From the NCBI GenBank assembly GCA_964465015.1, contig CAYXHP010000045.1, positions 1 to 5,073 on the forward strand: DNA of 5,073 nt, given 5' to 3'. This DNA comes from Humimonas sp964465015. GTDB lineage: Bacteria; Gemmatimonadota; Gemmatimonadetes; Palauibacterales; Palauibacteraceae. The translations under genes were made by a program, and so were the position numbers. Below are positions 1-4,632 of the stretch, in pieces (positions within the stretch are counted from its first letter, which is position 1; each line of letters starts with the position of its first letter). The notes beneath the pieces are model-generated. The model was not told the DNA's origin, did not search any database, and was given only the letters and a program-made list of their open reading frames with translations.

Positions 1-33
1 GCGGGGCCGCCACCCCGCGCACGGACGTCACGT
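1..33 (-). repeat. Possible partial attC site at the left edge
   Basis: The stop codon of the neighbouring gene (28-30) lies in ACGTGAC (minus strand, 33-27), which resembles a gene-proximal core with AAC changed to GAC. Beyond it, GCGGGG (1-6) pairs with CCCCGC (13-18) in a perfect 6-bp hairpin, as inside other attC sites here. The window ends before a second core could be seen, so the call rests on position and pattern only. Confidence 0.35.
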
Positions 34-513
34 GGACGGGTGGAGTCTGGTTCTGTACTCAGGCTTTGGTAGTTCGTCAACGAACCGGCGAAAACCGTCG
101 TTATGGCCATTCTTTCGCAACTGCCAGACGAAATCGAATCCCGGCGCTGACATGTACGAGGAGTATTCTCTGAGCATCGCGGCCCAAAGATGGTCGTCGA
201 GTCGACCGGCAATATGTTGATAGTAGGCCTCTTCCCAGACTCGAAATACGCCCTGGACTCCAACGATGAGTTGGACGATTTCGGCCTCTGTCAGGGAGTC
301 TGTGTCTTTGTGGGCTCGAGTCAGTATGTCCGCCAGAACAGGATCGGCGAACGGGATATTGCTCTCGCGATATGCCACAGCGATCTCGTGCATCGCAGCT
401 ATTCGCGATTCCTTGTTTTGCGTGCGGATCTGACGAGCCAGATAGGTGAGCGATGTGACGACGGCTAGTGCGCCCACGATCTCGCCTATGGCACCGATCG
501 CATTCCAGTTCAT
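28..513 (-). CDS. One-helix membrane protein of unknown function (cassette gene)
   Basis: This is a 161-residue protein of unknown function. Residues about 5-26 form one hydrophobic segment (IGAIGEIVGALAVVTSLTYL), followed by a basic stretch (ARQIRTQNK) that should stay in the cytoplasm. The rest is a soluble, mostly helical domain rich in aromatic and acidic residues (FRVWEEAYYQHIAGRLDDHLW). The same layout appears in the protein at 2544-3011, so the two are divergent members of one family. I recognise the type (IGEIVGA...SLxYLAxQIR) as a widespread uncharacterised bacterial family but cannot give it a name. The ATG at 513 is preferred over the in-frame ATG at 546 because GGAG lies six bases upstream and the resulting MNW start aligns with the relative. 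The stop TGA sits within a possible attC core. Confidence 0.8.
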   Translation of the reverse strand: MNWNAIGAIGEIVGALAVVTSLTYLARQIRTQNKESRIAAMHEIAVAYRESNIPFADPVLADILTRAHKDTDSLTEAEIVQLIVGVQGVFRVWEEAYYQHIAGRLDDHLWAAMLREYSSYMSAPGFDFVWQLRKNGHNDGFRRFVDELPKPEYRTRLHPST

Positions 514-574
514 GGTCTTCTCCGATAGTCCTTCAGGGCCATCCACCGTGATTGAACGGCCAGAGGCGCGTTTC

Positions 575-729
575 CGATAACGTCGGGCGGGTAGCGAACC
601 TGCCTAGCCCGCTCTCCGCCGCCGTCCGATCCTCGATCGGCAGCCTGCATCGGATCCCCTCATCCGGAGAGCCTCAGCAGGTTGAAGCGAGAGCGCGCTG
701 CACCCGAGCCGCTACCCGTCCTGTTGTGT
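575..729 (-). repeat. attC site, long type (155 bp)
   Basis: The site lies between the cassettes at 712-999 and 28-513. Minus-strand ends are ACACAAC (729-723) and GTTATCG (581-575). The outer arms CGGGTAGCG (588-596) and CGCTACCCG (710-718) pair perfectly over 9 bp. Inside, AACCTGC (597-603) is complementary to GCAGGTT (677-683), and the rest is variable. Arm sequences and length closely match the site at 1384-1539, so these two form a separate long family. The upstream gene ends inside this site, with its TAG at 712-714. Confidence 0.78.
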
Positions 730-999
730 TCCGCGGGCCCCTGCGTCGCTGTCGGGGTCTACCGGAGGAGCGCCGCAATCCTCTTCGTCCCGCTGTTCTT
801 CGTAGCGCACCTCAATGGTGGGTTTGAGGCTCGGATCGAAGATCGAGGACAGCTGCAGAGTGTGGTACGCAGCACCGCCGCGGCTGAACCCGTTCCTCCT
901 GTAATTCAGCCAGCCCTTGGCTTCAAGCCTGAGCAGGACGCGGTCGACCAGAATCAACGCCAGTAGTGCGCCCGCGACCAGCAGAGCGATCCTCAGCAT
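712..999 (-). CDS. Small membrane-anchored protein, unknown function
   Basis: This 95-residue protein begins with a hydrophobic segment (residues about 3-20, RIALLVAGALLALILVDRVLL), probably an N-terminal membrane anchor, since no clear signal-peptidase site follows. A basic, aromatic stretch (GWLNYRRNGFSRGGAAYHTLQLSSIFDPSLKPTIEVRYEEQ, about 29-69) is the likely conserved core. It loosely resembles small proteins of the DUF6191 kind (GG.A...L...F.P..k..iE.r), but I would not assign it. The tail is acidic and low in complexity. The last five residues (TQQDG) and the stop are encoded by the attC arm, so the native C-terminus may have been replaced or completed by the recombination site. GAGG at 1008-1005 precedes the ATG and directly abuts an attC stub. 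Confidence 0.72.
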   Translation of the reverse strand: MLRIALLVAGALLALILVDRVLLRLEAKGWLNYRRNGFSRGGAAYHTLQLSSIFDPSLKPTIEVRYEEQRDEEDCGAPPVDPDSDAGARGTQQDG

Positions 1000-1007
1000 C
1001 TCACCCT

Positions 1008-1032
1008 CGAAGCGGCAGCCGCCGTGCTATGC
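1008..1032 (-). repeat. attC stub (short-type left end only)
   Basis: On the minus strand GCATAGC (1032-1026) is followed by ACGGCGGCTGCCGCTTCG. This matches the gene-proximal ends of the sites at 3146-3247 and 3750-3848 and then stops abruptly. The next bases are the ribosome-binding site and ATG of the gene at 999. The remaining 75 or so bases of a normal short-type site, including the distal core, are missing. The upstream gene's TAG (1029-1027) lies in the core, as in intact cassettes. Confidence 0.65.
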
Positions 1033-1353
1033 GGAGGCACCCCTGCCCGTGATCCCGAGCTCAGCGGCCAGGAACTCCTTGGCCCCGCCCGGACCACGGA
1101 TGAACAGCCAGATGGGACCTGCTGCGGGCTCGGCTACGATCTCTAGCCGCAAGAATGAACAGCAGTCCCTCTCGACAGCCACGAACTCCGCCAGCTTCGT
1201 GAGCCGCTCGGGTTCGGAGGGGAAGCGAAGCGCGATCCCATCGTCGAGGTCCCGCGTTTCTTGAACCGCGGGAAGCAGCTGAGTTCGGATCTCCTGCTTC
1301 CGGGCTTCCAGGTCGGGAGTTCCCAGGGAGCAGGCCAGCGGTTTGGATCTCAC
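1027..1353 (-). CDS. Small protein with Cys-Cys motif, unknown function
   Basis: This is a 108-residue soluble protein with no signal or membrane segment. Its features are an N-terminal LACSLGTPDLEARKQEI, a central RFPSEPERLTKLAEFVAVERDCCSFLRLEI (about 44-72) with adjacent cysteines at 64-65, and a closing WLFIRGPGGAKEFLAAEL. I recognise this pattern (L.C.L....L..R...........e...g...rF......l......ER.CC.Fl....) as an uncharacterised family of short bacterial proteins, which as I recall can occur near metal-resistance genes. That association is memory, not shown here. The open frame extends upstream to 1494, but that part lies inside the attC. I choose the GTG at 1353 because GGAGG sits nine bases upstream and the family starts near LACSL. 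The stop lies in an attC stub, and the next gene begins 27 bases on. Confidence 0.72.
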   Translation of the reverse strand: MRSKPLACSLGTPDLEARKQEIRTQLLPAVQETRDLDDGIALRFPSEPERLTKLAEFVAVERDCCSFLRLEIVAEPAAGPIWLFIRGPGGAKEFLAAELGITGRGASA

Positions 1354-1383
1354 GCTCTCAGCCCTCCAACGAGGGGTGCTTTC

Positions 1384-1539
1384 GCATGACGTCCCGGCGG
1401 GTGGCGAACCTGCGGCCGGCGCATGTTGGTCTGACTGATATATGCTACATGACCCGCTTCCGGTGACTGCTTCAACCGACATCCCGCGGGTCAAAGCGAG
1501 CGCGCCGCGGCGCGCGAGCCGCTACCCGTCCTGTTATGC
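1384..1539 (-). repeat. attC site, long type (156 bp)
   Basis: The minus-strand gene-proximal core is GCATAAC (1539-1533) and contains the TAA of the preceding gene. The distal core is GTCATGC (1390-1384), altered from GTT. The outer arms CGGGTGGCG (1398-1406) and CGCTACCCG (1520-1528) pair over 9 bp with one G-T wobble. The right arm is identical to that of the site at 575-729 and the left arm differs by a single transition. The interior diverges from that site. The changed GTT may have reduced its use as a recombination site. Confidence 0.78.
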
Positions 1540-1743
1540 GCCGCAGCACTCTTGCCGATCCCCCTCCTGCAGGGCCGATGGGCACTTTCGATCGCCGTAC
1601 GAGCAGAAGACGCAGCAGTCACCCTTCTTGGGCTGAAGCAGCGTGTGGCAACCCAGGCATTCATAGAAGAAGAGGCATGCGTCGCTCGGAACTTCTTCAC
1701 TCTCCTTGTGACCGCACTCGGGGCAGGTGATCACCGATTCCAT
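1534..1743 (-). CDS. GDCCVxC-family cysteine-rich small protein
   Basis: This 69-residue protein carries the diagnostic GDCCVFCSYG (41-50) of the family named GDCCVxC domain-containing (seleno)protein. It has an N-terminal CPECG (7-11), then DACLFFYECLGC (21-32), then the signature and a KCP (53-55). The pairs C7/C10 and C29/C32 look like a zinc ribbon. The GDCC cysteines are both plain Cys codons, so this is the non-seleno form. The biochemical role is unknown; metal or thiol chemistry is a reasonable guess. It ends in two further cysteines (ECCGA), close to the attC core that supplies its TAA stop. The ATG at 1743 is preferred over an in-frame TTG at 1752 because AGAGGG lies nine bases upstream and the product matches the family start. 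Confidence 0.88.
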   Translation of the reverse strand: MESVITCPECGHKESEEVPSDACLFFYECLGCHTLLQPKKGDCCVFCSYGDRKCPSALQEGDRQECCGA

Positions 1744-1788
1744 CGCAAGCAACCCTCTGAAGATTCCTGCACTCTCACGCGATGTGGC

Positions 1789-1835
1789 GCAGAACGTCCT
1801 TGCGGTTGCCGACGCCCGCGAGTCGCAGCGAGCGA
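1789..1835 (-). repeat. Half attC site (short type, distal half only)
   Basis: On the minus strand this segment contains CTCGCGGGCG, GTCGGCAACCG and the distal core GTTCTGC (1795-1789). This is the distal half of the short-type sites at 3146, 3750 and 4531. The gene-proximal half is absent, and the sequence runs directly into the broken toxin gene at 1836. A deletion removed the end of that gene and half of the site together. Confidence 0.7.
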
Positions 1836-2072
1836 GCAGTTCCCGCGGCGGATCCAGATCACCTTGGGTGGCGCTCCGTACAGGAAGCTCAGCTACTGAA
1901 AGTCGGAGTCCTTCGAGGCGATCGTGAACCCATTGCCCTTGGTATAGTCCCAGACGTCGGCGTCTGAGGCTCTGGCGAGACCGAGCTCCCGCACGTGGCG
2001 CGAGCCGGGGAAGGCTTCAGTGAGTGACCCGACCAGACGGGGGGCGAGATTCTGGTCGAGGAGGAGCTTCAC
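1833..2072 (-). pseudogene. DUF5615 PIN-like toxin, broken (internal stop, 3' end lost)
   Basis: The translation starts with MKLLLDQNLAPRLV-like sequence (here VKLLLDQNLAPRLVGSLTEAFPGSRHVRELGLARASDADVW), followed by DYTKGNGFTIASKDSDF. This is the classic start of the DUF5615 PIN-like ribonuclease family, toxin partner of DUF433 antitoxins. The acidic D6 and the KDSDF motif, both expected in the active site, are intact. A TAG at 1895-1893 interrupts the frame after DFQ. The homologous LSFLYGAPPKVIWIRRGNC continues beyond it until 1836, where the gene meets half an attC. The usual C-terminal helices of this roughly 110-residue family are missing. The GTG start at 2072 overlaps the antitoxin stop (GTGA). 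Only a 59-residue product can be made without readthrough, so it is probably inactive. Confidence 0.85.
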
Positions 2073-2295
2073 GAGGGTGGCGATGTCATCAGCTTGCGCT
2101 CCCGGTCAGCCGCGAACGCCAGGCAAGCCTTGATGTCCTCTCGCTCCAGGTCCGGAAAGTCAGCGAGGATCTCATCTTCGCTCATGCCCGATGCGAGTAC
2201 TCGAGAACATCCGACACGGTGATTCGCAGGCCGCGGACGCAAGGCTTTCCGCCGCGCTTCCCGGACTCAATCGTGATGCGATCCTGGTAGTTCAT
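2069..2295 (-). pseudogene. DUF433 (VapB45-like) antitoxin, frameshifted
   Basis: The reading begins MNYQDRITIESGKRGGKPCVRGLRITVSDVLEY, a typical DUF433 start with the GKPC.RG.RI.V motif. It then shifts: the zero frame gives SHRA and a TGA at 2184-2182. The -1/+2 frame continues with LASG and MSEDEILADFPDLEREDIKACLAFAADRERKL, the family's C-terminal half, to a TGA at 2071-2069. One missing C in the TACCTC expected near 2195 explains the break. Repaired, the protein would have about 75 residues, the normal family length. DUF433 proteins are antitoxins for the DUF5615 toxin encoded next. The ATG is only a few bases from the attC-like core, with no clear ribosome-binding site. A sequencing error could also explain the missing base. 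Confidence 0.85.
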
Positions 2296-2296
2296 G

Positions 2297-2549
2297 GATG
2301 AACGTTACCCCGCGGTGCGCACCCCGGTCAATCCACCCCTTGCGTACCCCTCGATTCATCCTGGATCTGGCAATGTCTCACAACGTGATCAGATTCATGA
2401 AGCCCCGGAGCCGACCGAAGGGTGGCGCAGGGGTTTTGGGTCTGCCTCAGCAACGCTTACTGGGCCAGTGGGCTGCCCAGTTGCGTTTCCAAGGCTTGTA
2501 CAGATCAGCGGCGGCCCGGAAGACAGTCCGCCTGCACAGCGTGCTAGGC
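2297..2549 (-). repeat. Degenerate long attC-like region without a gene
   Basis: This 250-base stretch holds no convincing gene. The upstream gene's TAG lies in GCCTAGC (minus 2549-2543), one base from the canonical GCCTAAC. The far end (plus 2301-2315, AACGTTACCCCGCGG) closely resembles the left end of the site at 4531 (AACGTTCCCGCGG). GCGGTGCGCA (2312-2321) pairs imperfectly with TGCACAGCGT (2533-2542). In the middle is a strong hairpin (2452-2487). The total length exceeds the usual attC range, so this may be an attC with an insertion, or two decayed elements. Confidence 0.4.
2452..2487. repeat. Inverted repeat / two-step hairpin
   Basis: AACGC (2452-2456) pairs with GCGTT (2483-2487), and CTGGGC (2460-2465) pairs with GCCCAG (2475-2480), around a 9-base loop. 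The two stems are separated by unequal spacers of three and two bases. No T-run follows on either strand, so it is not an intrinsic terminator. Two paired boxes with an offset spacer resemble a miniature attC, but the core bases match poorly. Confidence 0.6.
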
Positions 2550-3011
2550 AATGCCACTAGACAAGCGATCGCGGACGTGATTCCTGAAACTAGCGCTGAA
2601 CCCTGCCGAGTTCGAAGCCCACCACGCGGCTACTGGTGACGCCGACAGATAGCCATCCAAGAGTTGAGCGTATCCATGCCACTGCTGTGACTCCATTGCA
2701 CCATGCACGTGTTGGTAGTGGAGGTTGTCAAAGTGCCTGAACATCGCCAGCATGAGGAAATGGAATCGCGTTTGCTCTACGGGTGACAGGTCGGCGTCGG
2801 TATCGGTGGCCTTGAGCCAGAGTTCTGCGTTGCCGTCCTCTGAGTACATCGTAGCGAGAATCTCCATACTATTGGAGACGACCGACTGGTACGTCGCCGA
2901 TTGCGCGGCACGAGTGTTCTGACGCACTTGAACGGCCAGGTAGGCCAGCGACGCGACGACGGCGACCGAACCAACGATCTGGGAAAGAAGAGCGATCTCG
3001 TCGAGATTCAC
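2544..3011 (-). CDS. One-helix membrane protein of unknown function (cassette gene)
   Basis: This 155-residue protein has one membrane segment (residues about 6-25, IALLSQIVGSVAVVASLAYLA) followed by VQVRQNTRAAQ and a soluble domain containing HFDNLHYQHVHGAMESQQW and a WW pair near the C-terminus. It shares its layout with the protein at 28-513 (YYQHIAGRLDDHLW against LHYQHVHGAMESQQW), so the window carries two divergent members. Function is unknown. An ATG at 3038 opens the frame, but the GTG at 3011 has GGAG six bases upstream and gives an MN start that aligns with the relative. A possible promoter lies at 3090-3062. The TAG stop lies in GCCTAGC, a near-canonical attC core. Confidence 0.8.
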   Translation of the reverse strand: MNLDEIALLSQIVGSVAVVASLAYLAVQVRQNTRAAQSATYQSVVSNSMEILATMYSEDGNAELWLKATDTDADLSPVEQTRFHFLMLAMFRHFDNLHYQHVHGAMESQQWHGYAQLLDGYLSASPVAAWWASNSAGFSASFRNHVRDRLSSGIA

Positions 3012-3061
3012 CAGCAGCTCCAGTCTGCCTAACTCCATATAGACTGCAAGATGGACGTTCC

Positions 3062-3090
3062 AGCGTAAATTCCGGAAGGTATTCCGTCAA
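3062..3090 (-). promoter_or_regulatory. Possible promoter inside a cassette
   Basis: On the minus strand TTGACG (3090-3085) and TACGCT (3067-3062) are separated by 17 bases. The -35 match is five of six and the -10 match is weak (three of six). It lies about 50 bases before the GTG at 3011, in the unusually long leader (about 135 bases) of this cassette. Cassettes far from the integron promoter often need their own promoter, so the location is sensible. Confidence 0.4.
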
Positions 3091-3145
3091 TGGCCGCGTT
3101 ACATGGGATGGATCCGCGAGCCGATCTGTTGGGGCGGAGCATTTC

Positions 3146-3247
3146 AGCTAACGTCCCGGCGGTTGCCGACGCCCGCGAGTCCCAGCGAGCGGGCGTCCCG
3201 AAGGGCGAGCCGCCGCAGGCGGCGACGCGGCAGCCGCCGTGTTATCT
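3146..3247 (-). repeat. attC site, short type (102 bp)
   Basis: Minus-strand ends are AGATAAC (3247-3241) and GTTAGCT (3152-3146). The outer arms GGCGGTTGCC (3158-3167) and GGCAGCCGCC (3229-3238) pair over 10 bp with one wobble. Inside are two further hairpins: GACGCCCGC (3168-3176) with GCGGGCGTC (3189-3197), and GCCGCC (3209-3214) with GGCGGC (3218-3223). The folded single strand would form a three-way junction. Near-identical copies lie at 3750-3848 and 4531-4632. Confidence 0.82.
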
Positions 3248-3262
3248 GCCGACCCGGCCCGC

Positions 3263-3477
3263 CTAGTTCAGGTCCTCCACCGTGAGATCCGCGTCCTTCA
3301 TGATGCGGCTCAGAAGTCCGCGGCCGAGATGCCCTTATGGATGGGAACGGTGACTCTGCGTCCGTCGGTGTGGCGGAGAATGAGGTGGGAGCCTGACTGT
3401 CGGACCTGTTCGAAGCCGTGGCGCTTCAGGACCTGCACGATTTCGCGTGCGGTCATCGAAGGCAGGCGAGGGGTCAC
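3263..3477 (-). pseudogene. hicA: HicA mRNA interferase toxin, frameshifted
   Basis: The translation VTPRLPSMTAREIVQVLKRHGFEQVRQSGSHLILRHTDGRRVTVPIHKG is a clear HicA: helix, then the GSH.iLRH strand with the catalytic histidine, then TVP.H. HicA is a small double-stranded-RNA-binding-fold ribonuclease that cleaves mRNA. The frame breaks after ISAADF at a TGA (3312-3310). In another frame LLSRIMKDADLTVEDLN continues the family's last helix to a TAG at 3265-3263. A single missing G (GCGGGACTT expected, GCGGACTT found) would explain this; repaired length is about 71 residues, normal for HicA. The GTG start at 3477 overlaps the hicB stop (GTGA). As read, the product is 55 residues without its final helix. 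A sequencing error is possible. Confidence 0.87.
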
Positions 3478-3695
3478 ACGGCGACCCGGACTCTCGAGCT
3501 CCCCACCTCTTCCTGGATCGGCTCACCCCTCTCAAGCCGGTCTTCAATGTGGAGGCGAACCGCGTCTTCGATGAGCTCCCGGGCTTCCTGCTCCGTTTCG
3601 CCCTCGGTGTAGCAACCCTGCAGGGCCGGGACGACGGCCACGAATCGGCCATCCTCGTCCCGCTCAATGACTACGGTGAACTCATACGTCTTCAT
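3474..3695 (-). CDS. hicB: HicB antitoxin
   Basis: This 73-residue protein is the short form of HicB. It has MKTYEFTVVIERDEDGRFVAVVPALQGCYTEGETEQEARELIEDAV, the family's degenerate RNase-H-like fold, followed by a helix and LERGEPIQEE. It binds and neutralises the HicA ribonuclease. There is no C-terminal helix-turn-helix or ribbon-helix-helix domain, so DNA-binding autoregulation is not obvious from the sequence. AAGGAAG lies about five bases before the ATG at 3695. The antitoxin is encoded first, and its TGA overlaps the toxin GTG, which implies translational coupling. Because the toxin is frameshifted, this may now be an orphan antitoxin. It forms one cassette with attC sites on both sides. 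Confidence 0.93.
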   Translation of the reverse strand: MKTYEFTVVIERDEDGRFVAVVPALQGCYTEGETEQEARELIEDAVRLHIEDRLERGEPIQEEVGSSRVRVAV

Positions 3696-3749
3696 GGCAT
3701 CTTCCTTGGAAAGCTGGCAGGTCTACAAGATAGCATCCCAAGGGCTGGC

Positions 3750-3848
3750 GGATAGCGTCCTTGCGGTTGCCGACGCCCGCGAGTCCCAGCGAGCGGGCGT
3801 CCCGTAGGGCGAGCCGCCTGCGGCGAAGCGGCAGCCGACATGTTATGT
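3750..3848 (-). repeat. attC site, short type (99 bp), altered distal core
   Basis: Minus-strand ends are ACATAAC (3848-3842) and GCTATCC (3756-3750), where GTT has become GCT. The arms and the GACGCCCGC / GCGGGCGTC inner hairpin match the site at 3146-3247. Because cleavage by integron integrases occurs within the GTT, the altered core may make this boundary less active. Confidence 0.8.
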
Positions 3849-3861
3849 GAAGTGGCAGACC

Positions 3862-4206
3862 TCAGTCTTCGAGCTCACCCAGGATCTTCCGGACCTTGGC
3901 TGCCAGGTCCGGGATGTCCTTCTGAACCATCTCCCAGGCGAGCCTGACGTCGATTCGGAAGTATTCGTGAATCAGGACATCCCTCGCTCCGGCAATCTCC
4001 CGCCACGGCACTTCGGGGTGCCGCTGGCGAAGGGACTCGGGGAGGCCCTTGACGGCTTCCCCGATGACCTCGATCCGGCGGGCGACGGCGTCCTGCTTCT
4101 CGAGGTTGTCCGCGAATTGCTGGTGGGAGATGCCGGCCGTGTAGCGTTCGAGCAGCTCGGCTGCCTCGAGGATGTCCCCGAGAAGGATCCGAGCCGAGCG
4201 CGTCAC
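3862..4206 (-). CDS. hepT: HepT-like toxin (DUF86, HEPN ribonuclease)
   Basis: This 114-residue, all-helical protein belongs to the HepT/DUF86 branch of HEPN proteins, metal-independent RNases that act as toxins. The catalytic RX4HXY motif is intact as RDVLIHEY (R75, H80, Y82). Typical family sequence surrounds it (RRIEVIGEAVKGLPESLRQRHPEVPWREIAGARD). In characterised systems the partner MntA adds AMP to the tyrosine of this motif and so silences the enzyme. The GTG start overlaps the mntA stop (GTGA), so the toxin is translated by coupling after its antitoxin. Length is normal and no lesion is visible, which makes this the only intact toxin in the window. The stop lies 13 bases before the attC core. 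Confidence 0.93.
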   Translation of the reverse strand: MTRSARILLGDILEAAELLERYTAGISHQQFADNLEKQDAVARRIEVIGEAVKGLPESLRQRHPEVPWREIAGARDVLIHEYFRIDVRLAWEMVQKDIPDLAAKVRKILGELED

Positions 4207-4490
4207 AAGATCGGGACCTGCTGCTCGAGGATACGTTCGCGGAGCTGGGGATGGAGAGAAGCCGGTGTGGCTACGTCAACGTCGCGCTCCAGAAGGTCCT
4301 CGAGATCCAGCCGCAGGCCAGCCAGGTCGAGGAGGGTCCGTCCCTCTTCCAGCTCGACGAGGAAGTCCACATCGCTCGCCGGGTGATCCTCCCCGCGGGC
4401 TACGGACCCGAACACACTGGCTCGGACGACGCCGCGTTTCCGCATGACGTCTCGCACCTGCTCCCGGAGCTCAGCCACCGCTTGAGTCAT
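4203..4490 (-). CDS. mntA: MntA antitoxin, minimal nucleotidyltransferase
   Basis: This 95-residue protein has the nucleotidyltransferase signature GSX10DXD: GSVARGEDHPASDVD (G28, S29, D40, D42). A third carboxylate is probably D72 in RDVDVATP. Proteins of this type transfer AMP from ATP to the HepT toxin and thereby inactivate it. The LFGSVARGE-like context, here VFGSVARGE, is typical. It is encoded directly before hepT with a 4-base overlap, as in characterised MntA/HepT pairs. The ATG at 4490 gives the normal family length, but the upstream bases (TTTCTGGT) are a poor ribosome-binding site, so translation may be weak. A 12-bp palindrome lies 26 bases upstream. Confidence 0.93.
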   Translation of the reverse strand: MTQAVAELREQVRDVMRKRGVVRASVFGSVARGEDHPASDVDFLVELEEGRTLLDLAGLRLDLEDLLERDVDVATPASLHPQLRERILEQQVPIL

Positions 4491-4515
4491 ACCAGAAATC
4501 TAGCCTTGTAGGCCG

Positions 4516-4527
4516 ATGGCGCGCCAT
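4516..4527. promoter_or_regulatory. Perfect 12-bp palindrome upstream of mntA (possible operator)
   Basis: ATGGCGCGCCAT is a perfect palindrome between the attC core (4531) and the mntA start (4490). It sits where an autoregulatory operator could be, but no binding protein is evident and GC-rich DNA yields such palindromes by chance. Confidence 0.2.
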
Positions 4528-4530
4528 TTC

Positions 4531-4632
4531 ACATAACGTTCCCGCGGTTGCCGACGCCCGCGAGTTTCAGCGAGCGGGCGTACCGGAGAGCGAGCCGCCG
4601 CAGGCGGCAAAGCGGCAGCCGACATGTTAGGC
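4531..4632 (-). repeat. attC site, short type (102 bp), canonical core
   Basis: The gene-proximal core is the perfect consensus GCCTAAC (minus 4632-4626), which contains the TAA stop of the upstream gene. The distal core is GTTATGT (4537-4531). The inner sequence shares the GCGGTTGCC / GGCAGCCG arms, the CGCCCGCG / CGAGCGGGCG hairpin and the GCCGCC / GGCGGC hairpin with the sites at 3146 and 3750. This is the best-preserved site in the window. Confidence 0.87.

Noticed and set aside
1354..1494. N-terminal extension of the gene at 1027-1353 up to an ATG at 1494
   Set aside because: The extension translates the attC palindrome and is low in family-like sequence; the GTG at 1353 has a good ribosome-binding site.
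2024..2290. Plus-strand open frame of 88 residues
   Set aside because: Antisense to the DUF433/DUF5615 pseudogenes, which give recognisable protein on the minus strand.
2452..2487. Hairpin as an intrinsic terminator
   Set aside because: No T-run follows the stem on either strand.
3335..3667. Long 110-residue minus-strand open frame overlapping hicB and hicA
   Set aside because: Arginine-rich shadow frame of GC-rich DNA; the hicB and hicA frames there are clear family matches.
3727..3735. Extended -10-like TGCTATCTT on the minus strand upstream of hicB
   Set aside because: No acceptable -35 hexamer at the right spacing; kept out of the feature list.
3146..3848. Repeated palindromes read as a CRISPR array or REP elements
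   Set aside because: Spacing is gene-sized, the ends carry attC cores and stops lie in the cores; there are no short regular spacers.
3847..4386. 179-residue plus-strand open frame
   Set aside because: It lies antisense to mntA and hepT, whose catalytic motifs identify the true strand; its C-terminal part is a low-complexity R/S-rich stretch.
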